DNA of 16,865 nt from JBBEDC01 sp040881505 (lineage in GTDB: Bacteria > Patescibacteriota > Andersenbacteria > UBA10190): contig JBBEDC010000044.1 in the NCBI GenBank assembly GCA_040881505.1, forward strand, positions 1 to 16,865, given 5' to 3'. Each line of letters begins with the position of its first letter. The stretch's first letter is position 1. Positions 12,513 to 16,865 of this stretch are shown here, piece after piece. A program made the position numbers and the translations under genes. The notes under the pieces are model-generated. The model was not told the DNA's origin, made no database searches, and worked only from the letters and a program-made list of their open reading frames with translations.

Positions 12513-13516
12513 TCGCCCTTGATACCTCCATTATACAGCCGTGGCATTTATATGCGCTGTTGGGGGTATTCGTCATAACGTACTTTCTCATCGGCAGCTT
12601 AGGCCGCGAGCAAAAGGCAGGCAAGATTCCAGCTATCGGTACTGTACTGGCAGTCGTGGTAGCAGTAGCTGCGTTTTGGGTCGTTGATGATCCAAGGCTG
12701 CAGTATGGGTTGGGCCTAGCGGCTATTATCGCAATTATTGCCGGCAAGGCTGACGAGGTAGGCAAGCTGACTGTCGGCGGACAGCTCTTCTGGCAGCTGT
12801 TAATTGCAGCTGTACTTGTTTTAGCCGGCTGGACAATCCCGTACATAACCAATCCCTTTGACGCGGGGATTATTGATCTGTCATGGCAGCAAGTAGGGGC
12901 AGTGTTGATTCCAGGAAGTATTTTGGCATTTATATGGATCGTATTTTTTGTAAACGCCATCAACTGGATTGACGGAGTCGATGGACTAGCTGCCAGTGTG
13001 CTATCAATTGCCTTTATCACCCTGATCGTCGTCAGTCTTTTGCCGCAGACTCAAGACTCAACGACACTTGCATTAGCTGTCATCGGGCTGGGAGCGATAG
13101 CTGCTTTTTTCATCTGGAACTATCCGCCCGCCAAGGTCTATTTGGGTACCACCGGAGCCTGGTTTATGGGCATGTATGCGGCCTTAGTTGCAATGCATGG
13201 GGGCGGCAAAATCGTCACTACAGCTTTGGTGTTAGCTCTTCCTGCCATAGATGCCTTGTTTGTCATTAGCAAGCGCCTGTTATCCGGACAGCGTCCTTGG
13301 CAAGGGGACCGCGTATCGCACATTCACCATCGTCTGTTAGCATTTGGCTTTTCACCTCGAAGTATCATTCTTATGGCGACGATATTTTCAGTCATTCTGG
13401 CTGCTGCAGGAATTGCTGCTGCCACTTCTACCAAGATTATACTTCTGATAGTTATATCCATCGGGTTCTTTCTTGCCTCACTTCATGTCATACTAAAGGG
13501 AAGATTTTCTTCCTAA
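12509..13516 (+). CDS. MraY/WecA-family sugar-1-phosphate transferase-like protein with altered active site
   Basis: 335 aa, about ten membrane segments. The family moves a sugar-1-phosphate from a UDP-sugar to a polyprenyl phosphate. Recognisable are VNAINWIDGVDGLA (148-161, with N149, N152, D155 and D158), YPPAKVYLG (205-213), and the C-terminal loop DRVSHIHHRL (267-276), which carries the family HxHHR motif. Two hallmark acidic positions differ: the first DD pair reads D82-E83 (GKADEVGKL), and the aspartate of the usual MGD(S/T)G motif is threonine (LGTTGAWF, T214). The cytoplasmic K-P-x-GG loop is also weak (KIPAIGT, 39-45). The start overlaps the upstream stop by ATGA and is preceded by GGGAGAAAGGAAG. 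It may be a divergent active enzyme or a binding protein. Confidence 0.85.
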   Translation: MIALDTSIIQPWHLYALLGVFVITYFLIGSLGREQKAGKIPAIGTVLAVVVAVAAFWVVDDPRLQYGLGLAAIIAIIAGKADEVGKLTVGGQLFWQLLIAAVLVLAGWTIPYITNPFDAGIIDLSWQQVGAVLIPGSILAFIWIVFFVNAINWIDGVDGLAASVLSIAFITLIVVSLLPQTQDSTTLALAVIGLGAIAAFFIWNYPPAKVYLGTTGAWFMGMYAALVAMHGGGKIVTTALVLALPAIDALFVISKRLLSGQRPWQGDRVSHIHHRLLAFGFSPRSIILMATIFSVILAAAGIAAATSTKIILLIVISIGFFLASLHVILKGRFSS

Positions 13517-13528
13517 AGATATTTGTAT

Positions 13529-13996
13529 ATGAGGTTGGAGGTATGGATCCCCGTTGTATTTGTAGTTATTGGTATCGGCGTTGTAATCGGTTTCATTGGT
13601 ACTAACCAACAGGTGTGTCGTGACTTTACGCAGGGGCAAGTGCTAGCTGGAAACGTGACCCTAAGCGTAGCGTTAGCCCAAACTCCCCAAGAACAGCAAA
13701 CTGGCTTATCAGGCTGTCGCAGTATTCCACCAAACAGCGGGATGTACTTTACGTATACTAATCCGACAAATCCGCAGTTTTGGATGAAGGGTATGCTGAT
13801 CCCCATTGATATTATTTGGATCTCCGGCAGTCAGGTCATAGGTGTCGAGACTCATGTTCCGGCACCGACTGATCATAAGACGGAGCTTCTCCCGACCTAC
13901 AAGCCGCCGCGGCCCGTTACGGCTGTTCTGGAGGTTGCAGCCGGTGCTGCCGCCCAGTATGGCATTCGCGAAGGCACTCCGGTCATCTTAAAGTAG
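13529..13996 (+). CDS. DUF192 family membrane-anchored protein
   Basis: 155 aa from ATG 13529; a TTG two codons up is possible. An N-terminal hydrophobic segment (about 5-25) acts as a signal anchor. The DUF192 (COG1430) domain fills the rest: QQTGLSGCRSIPPNSGMYF, then NPQFWMKGMLIPIDIIWI, a P-rich loop and VLEVAAGAAAQYGIREG. DUF192 proteins are small extracytoplasmic beta domains of unknown activity. Residues C32 and C64 may form a disulfide outside the cell (inference). It is the last gene of the envelope run and starts 12 bases after the previous stop. Confidence 0.88.
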   Translation: MRLEVWIPVVFVVIGIGVVIGFIGTNQQVCRDFTQGQVLAGNVTLSVALAQTPQEQQTGLSGCRSIPPNSGMYFTYTNPTNPQFWMKGMLIPIDIIWISGSQVIGVETHVPAPTDHKTELLPTYKPPRPVTAVLEVAAGAAAQYGIREGTPVILK

Positions 13997-14002
13997 AGGA
14001 TT

Positions 14003-14031
14003 TTGACATTTTTCGTGTTTTAGCTCATCAT
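14003..14031 (+). promoter_or_regulatory. Probable promoter of rplU
   Basis: A perfect TTGACA (14003-14008) is followed after 17 bp by CATCAT (14026-14031), a 4-of-6 match to the -10. The start would be near 14038, giving a leader of a few bases. AGGG at 14032-14035 is a weak SD at best. Confidence 0.45.
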
Positions 14032-14044
14032 AGGGTCCATTGCT

Positions 14045-14362
14045 ATGAAAACAGCTGTAATCAAATCTGGCGGAAAACAGTACCTCGTTGAAGAGGGGAA
14101 GACTGTGAAGGTTGATAAGCTAACTGCCGAAGAGGGAAAAAAGATCACTTTTGAAGAAGTGCTTCTTACGGTAACTGATAAAACAGCAACAGTTGGAGTA
14201 CCGCTCGTTAAAGGCGCTACAGTTGAAGCTGAAGTTGTAGTCCAGGGCCGACACCTAAAAGTAACCGGAGTGAAAATGAAGGCCAAAAAGCGGCATAAGA
14301 AATACTTCGGCCACAAGCAACACTATACCGAAGTAAAGATCACCAAGATCGCGATTAAATAA
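14045..14362 (+). CDS. rplU: 50S ribosomal protein L21
   Basis: 105 aa, the normal length. Binds 23S rRNA near L20 and contributes to large-subunit assembly. MKTAVIKSGGKQYLVEEG (1-18) is the conserved N-terminus, and the basic RNA-binding C-terminal part reads KMKAKKRHKKYFGHKQHYTEVKI. The usual partner rpmA (L27) does not follow: recR converges on it instead, separated only by a terminator hairpin. It has its own TTGACA promoter. Confidence 0.98.
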   Translation: MKTAVIKSGGKQYLVEEGKTVKVDKLTAEEGKKITFEEVLLTVTDKTATVGVPLVKGATVEAEVVVQGRHLKVTGVKMKAKKRHKKYFGHKQHYTEVKITKIAIK

Positions 14363-14368
14363 CCAGAC

Positions 14369-14394
14369 AAGACCCGCTACAGTGCGGGTCTTTT
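14369..14394 (+). terminator. Terminator between rplU and recR
   Basis: AAGACCCGC (14369-14377) pairs perfectly with GCGGGTCTT (14384-14392) around TACAGT, followed by TTTTGGTTT. It starts six bases after the rplU stop. The last codons and stop of recR (CTA at 14377-14379, minus) are embedded in it. Confidence 0.88.
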
Positions 14395-15000
14395 GGTTTC
14401 TACTTCCTTTCTGCCAGAGAAAGCTGCCGACAGCGTAAGCGCATCGGCAAATTCAATATCGCCCCCGGTAGGCAAGCCTCGAGCCAAACGTGTGATCCGA
14501 ACCTCCTTATTTTGCAGATACGTCACAATGTGGCGGGAGGTGGCATCTGCTTCCATGCCGTGATCTAAGGCGATAATAATCTCGGTGATATTTTCTTTAT
14601 CAACACGGGTGAATAACTCATGGATTGTAAGCTGATCAGCCCCAACGCCTTCCATGGGGGAGAGGATACCTCCCAGTACGTGATAGCGTCCGGAGTATGT
14701 TTCTGTTTTTTCAATTGCCTCAATATCAAGTGGGTCTTCGACAATACATACGACTGAAGCATCCCGATTACTGTTTTGGCAAATAGCGCAGGTTTCTTGC
14801 TCGGCTAGGTTGTAGCAGATAGAGCAGGTATGAACGGAGTCGTGCAGATTAGTCAGCGTGCCAGCAAATTGCTGCACAGAAGCCTTAGGCTGGCGCAGTA
14901 GATGAATAGCAAGTCGCTGGGCGCTTTTTGGTCCAATACCAGGCAGGCTCGTAAGCTCCTGTGTTAAATCACGAACGGCTTTCGGGAGAACGGATTTCAT
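14377..15000 (-). CDS. recR: Recombination mediator RecR
   Basis: 207 aa. With RecO, and RecF where present, it loads RecA onto gapped DNA. Domains in order: helix-hairpin-helix (15-35, SLPGIGPKSAQRLAIHLL), a four-cysteine zinc finger C59-C62-C71-C74 (CSICYNLAEQETCAIC), a Toprim domain from about 83 (CIVEDPLDIEAIE ... YHVLGG ... EIIIALDHGMEADATSRHI) and the C-terminal RLARGLPTGGDIEFADALTL. Start ATG 15000 has AAGG four bases upstream. An inverted repeat (15019-15037) lies just upstream. In many genomes recR follows dnaX and an ebfC-like gene; neither is here. Confidence 0.97.
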   Translation of the reverse strand: MKSVLPKAVRDLTQELTSLPGIGPKSAQRLAIHLLRQPKASVQQFAGTLTNLHDSVHTCSICYNLAEQETCAICQNSNRDASVVCIVEDPLDIEAIEKTETYSGRYHVLGGILSPMEGVGADQLTIHELFTRVDKENITEIIIALDHGMEADATSRHIVTYLQNKEVRITRLARGLPTGGDIEFADALTLSAAFSGRKEVETKRPAL

Positions 15001-15018
15001 ACTGCCTTAGCGTAAAGC

Positions 15019-15037
15019 TTGTCAGTCAGTCTGACAA
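15019..15037. promoter_or_regulatory. Inverted repeat in the recR/yggT divergent region
   Basis: TTGTCAG (15019-15025) and CTGACAA (15031-15037) are perfect inverted repeats around TCAGT. On the minus strand the distal arm gives TTGTCA, and TACGCT stands 17 bp further on (15014-15009), eight bases before the recR ATG, so the repeat may overlap the recR promoter and act as an operator. The yggT side has TTGACA at 15046-15051 without a well-spaced -10. Confidence 0.4.
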
Positions 15038-15113
15038 ATATCCCGTTGACAGGAGGGGTCGTTAAAGTGAAGGTTAATAGTAAGTAGCGCAATTATTTAA
15101 GGAATTACATAGT

Positions 15114-15500
15114 ATGCCCCAGAATGTTCAACAACCAGTTGCTCCTCAAAGCCCGCAGCAGGTATACCGGCAGAAGCGAGCGATTTTTCGAGCTTACCAA
15201 GTGATTTGGTATATTCTTGGCGTTCTGGAGGTGCTGCTGGCTTTCCGGTTTTTGCTGCGCCTGTTTGGAGCCAATCCAGCCAGCGGGTTTGTTTCATTTA
15301 TCTACGGAGTCTCAGCTCCGTTTATTGCGCCGTTCCGAGCGATCTTTCCGACCCCCGCTTTTGATCAATCGGTTCTAGAATGGTCGACTCTAATCGCAAT
15401 GGTTGTGTACGCTGTGGTCGCGTATGGCATTATTCATCTGCTTCAAATAGGGAAGCCTGTTGGTCCAGAGGAAGTAGAAGAAACGGTGGATAGCCAATAA
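15114..15500 (+). CDS. YggT family membrane protein
   Basis: 128 aa. YggT proteins are small inner-membrane proteins linked in some bacteria to cell shape, division or osmotic adaptation. A Q/P-rich cytoplasmic N-terminus (1-20) leads into a first helix (about 27-50). The family signature FRFLLRLFGANPASGFVSFIYGVSAPFIAPFR then follows (44-75). A second helix spans about 90-111, and the C-terminus is acidic (PEEVEETVDSQ). A weak SD, AAGGA (15099-15103), lies ten bases before the ATG. It diverges from recR and converges on dnaB. Confidence 0.88.
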   Translation: MPQNVQQPVAPQSPQQVYRQKRAIFRAYQVIWYILGVLEVLLAFRFLLRLFGANPASGFVSFIYGVSAPFIAPFRAIFPTPAFDQSVLEWSTLIAMVVYAVVAYGIIHLLQIGKPVGPEEVEETVDSQ

Positions 15501-15507
15501 AGTTCTT

Positions 15508-16851
15508 CTAAGCCATTGCCGAAGCTGTCGGTATGTTCTCACGCGCATGAATTTGATCTACTTCAGTATACGTGACGTATTTACTGTGGAAATTCAACGG
15601 CACTAAACCAGTTGGTCCATTACGATGTTTTTCAATTAACAAATCAACTTCCATAACCTCCGGTCGCTCTTCTCCTTCCTCTAGCAACTGACGATGCAAG
15701 AACATAACAACGTCCGCATCCTGTTCGATTGAGTTATGAACAATGATGTCGTTGGCTACGAAATTATGAACGCCGGGTACGGTAGCATCATATACCTCCT
15801 CAATTTCTTGCTTTGTAATAGAGACAACTTCATCCCAGATTACGCCAGAGACAGCTAGCTCCTTGAGCGGCTTGCTACGAAGTACAGTAGCTAGACGAGT
15901 CATGCGCTCTCGGCCAATACCTGATTTAAAAATTGTTGATCCGCAATATTTAGTATCAATGGCTGCTTGAACCTCTCTCCAAGAGAGGCCAGCTCGCTCT
16001 TTTTCCTCGGCGACGATGCCTTGCCACACGTCACGAGGGATTGTGTCAGTATTGGTGTTAGCTGTGATGTGTTTGAGGGCAAATAGTAGCTCTGGGATGT
16101 CATTCCCTCGTTGTCCTGCACAACCAACGGTTGAAAGGAATGCAATTTGCGCGTCCCTTCCTTGTACGTGTACTTGATATCCTGTTCTGTATTTTTTATG
16201 TGGTACAGCTCGAGTAGTGGAATGGATACCCAGTTGTAAAAGGAGATGCTGAACATCGTCCGCTAACTGCTGGCTGGTGCTGGAATAGTAGATGGCAGCA
16301 GCGGGCTTTCTGCCAGCCAGGTTCTTCCAACTTACATTACCGTCTGTAGCCCATAGGTGGTGGAGAAAGTGAGCTATATGAGCACTGTCGCCGTTAAACA
16401 CGGAGAGAGGAACTTGTTTTTCCCAGGAGTGGCGAAGACCAACGCCTAAATCAATCAACCACTGAGTAATAGGGTTGCGTTTTCCTCGTGCGAGACGGAA
16501 AGGAGCAGGCAGGTACGCATGCCACCAGTTTTGCTGTTTAACAATACGCGGCTCAATGCCGAACAACTTTTTTGCTGCCAAGGCAACGGTTCTAATATTT
16601 TCAGGGTCAGCACTTGTGTAGTGAATAGGCTGACGGGGGACCGTACAACCGTCGCCAATGAGGTGGGCGAGAAGCTCAAGTTCTGTCTTTGAAAGAGGGT
16701 TGGTAGGGGAAGTTGATAACAGGTGGCGAGGAACTGCGATACGGTCTCCGCGGTAGAGGTTCCGCAATGATTTCCAGCCATGAATTGTTCGAAACGGATG
16801 ATTTGCGCTTGCTCGGACAGTTCGGCCACAGCGCAATTTTAACTCATACAC
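15508..16851 (-). CDS. dnaB: Replicative DNA helicase DnaB, C-terminal part with intein (5' part outside the window)
   Basis: The 447 codons visible end in the last 74 residues of DnaB: SIEQDADVVMFLHR, then IEKHRNGPTGLVPLNFH, which carry the conserved arginine and glycine of the helicase core, and a short C-tail. Everything before residue 374 is intein. The true gene start, the N-terminal domain and the Walker A region lie beyond 16865. The GTG at 16851 is not a real start; it is only the first in-frame start codon after an in-frame TGA (16860-16858), which would interrupt the gene if real. DnaB is the hexameric replication-fork helicase, so the precursor must splice to be functional. The C-extein begins with S374, the required splice nucleophile. 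Confidence 0.9.
   Translation of the reverse strand: MYELKLRCGRTVRASANHPFRTIHGWKSLRNLYRGDRIAVPRHLLSTSPTNPLSKTELELLAHLIGDGCTVPRQPIHYTSADPENIRTVALAAKKLFGIEPRIVKQQNWWHAYLPAPFRLARGKRNPITQWLIDLGVGLRHSWEKQVPLSVFNGDSAHIAHFLHHLWATDGNVSWKNLAGRKPAAAIYYSSTSQQLADDVQHLLLQLGIHSTTRAVPHKKYRTGYQVHVQGRDAQIAFLSTVGCAGQRGNDIPELLFALKHITANTNTDTIPRDVWQGIVAEEKERAGLSWREVQAAIDTKYCGSTIFKSGIGRERMTRLATVLRSKPLKELAVSGVIWDEVVSITKQEIEEVYDATVPGVHNFVANDIIVHNSIEQDADVVMFLHRQLLEEGEERPEVMEVDLLIEKHRNGPTGLVPLNFHSKYVTYTEVDQIHARENIPTASAMA
15733..16851 (-). mobile_element. DnaB intein with LAGLIDADG homing endonuclease (N-terminal end truncated)
   Basis: 373 residues are visible. N-terminal splicing block B is GRTVRASANHPFRT (9-22), with the conserved histidine H18. 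The endonuclease has two LAGLIDADG-type helices, LLAHLIGDG (60-68, D67) and FLHHLWATDG (162-171, D170), so the acidic pair needed for cutting is kept. C-terminal block F is EVYDATVPGVHNFVANDIIVHN (352-373), ending with the catalytic H-N before S. The insertion point, before SIEQDAD, is the site used by the Synechocystis DnaB mini-intein (the DnaB-b site). Residue C1 and block A lie outside the window. Confidence 0.9.
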
Positions 16852-16865
16852 CCGCTTTCAGCCGG

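Noticed and set aside
16858..16860. UGA recoded as glycine, as in Gracilibacteria/SR1
   Set aside because: rmuC, the glycosyltransferase at 10857, the glycosyltransferase at 1244 and the gene at 6065 all end in TGA at the expected lengths.
1..16865. CRISPR arrays, insertion sequences, prophage or rRNA genes
   Set aside because: No regularly spaced direct repeats, transposase or integrase motifs, or rRNA segments were seen; the intein is the only mobile element recognised.

Overview
The window looks like a stretch of a small, compact bacterial genome of the candidate phyla radiation (Patescibacteria, perhaps Parcubacteria-like). This is an inference from gene content and style: short intergenic gaps, overlapping gene ends, many starts with no Shine-Dalgarno (SD) sequence, small lineage-type membrane proteins, a stand-alone riboflavin kinase domain, DUF192 and YggT proteins, and an intein in the replicative helicase. 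UGA, UAA and UAG are all used as ordinary stops, so the standard bacterial code fits and the UGA-glycine code of Gracilibacteria does not.

Layout. 1-1245: two short unknown genes (151-480 and 869-1219), each a self-contained unit with a strong SD and an intrinsic terminator. Between them lie a candidate structured RNA (560-648) and a tRNA-Glu(CUC) on the minus strand. 1244-2781 (minus): a DedA membrane protein and a membrane-anchored family 2 glycosyltransferase, overlapping by 31 nt. 2903-3511 (plus): a Mn-type superoxide dismutase with a probably leaderless start. 3514-5940 (minus): a four-gene run of riboflavin synthase, riboflavin kinase, a YdjM-like membrane protein and a Na+/Ca2+-type exchanger. 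6065-6445: a third short self-contained gene. 6513-7568: rmuC, again with a -10 box seven bases before its ATG. 7569-7950: a small minus-strand gene, an 18-bp palindrome, a dyad, and a consensus promoter with no gene behind it. 7951-8568 (minus): lexA, with an operator candidate. 8698-9147: an orphan PIN-domain nuclease.

9165-13996 is a plus-strand run for the cell envelope: a secreted coiled-coil lytic transglycosylase, a small membrane protein, a processive-type family 2 glycosyltransferase, a polyprenyl-phosphate sugar-1-phosphate transferase-like protein with altered active-site acidic residues, and a DUF192 protein. 14045-14362 is rplU. It converges on recR (14377-15000, minus) across a clean terminator hairpin. 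YggT (15114-15500) follows. The window closes with the 3' part of dnaB (minus), interrupted by a LAGLIDADG intein at the same site as the Synechocystis DnaB intein.

Two themes stand out. First, genes fall into two initiation classes: house-keeping genes with weak or no SD, two of them apparently leaderless, against small unknown genes with strong SDs, clear promoters, terminators and G/C-ending codons. Second, DNA-maintenance functions (lexA, rmuC, recR, dnaB) and envelope-building functions (two glycosyltransferases, a lipid-linked sugar transferase, a transglycosylase, DedA) are concentrated here. The most interesting items are the three-way-junction RNA candidate, the altered catalytic residues in the MraY/WecA-like protein, the dnaB intein with an in-frame TGA at the window edge, and the gene-less consensus promoter facing the end of lexA.
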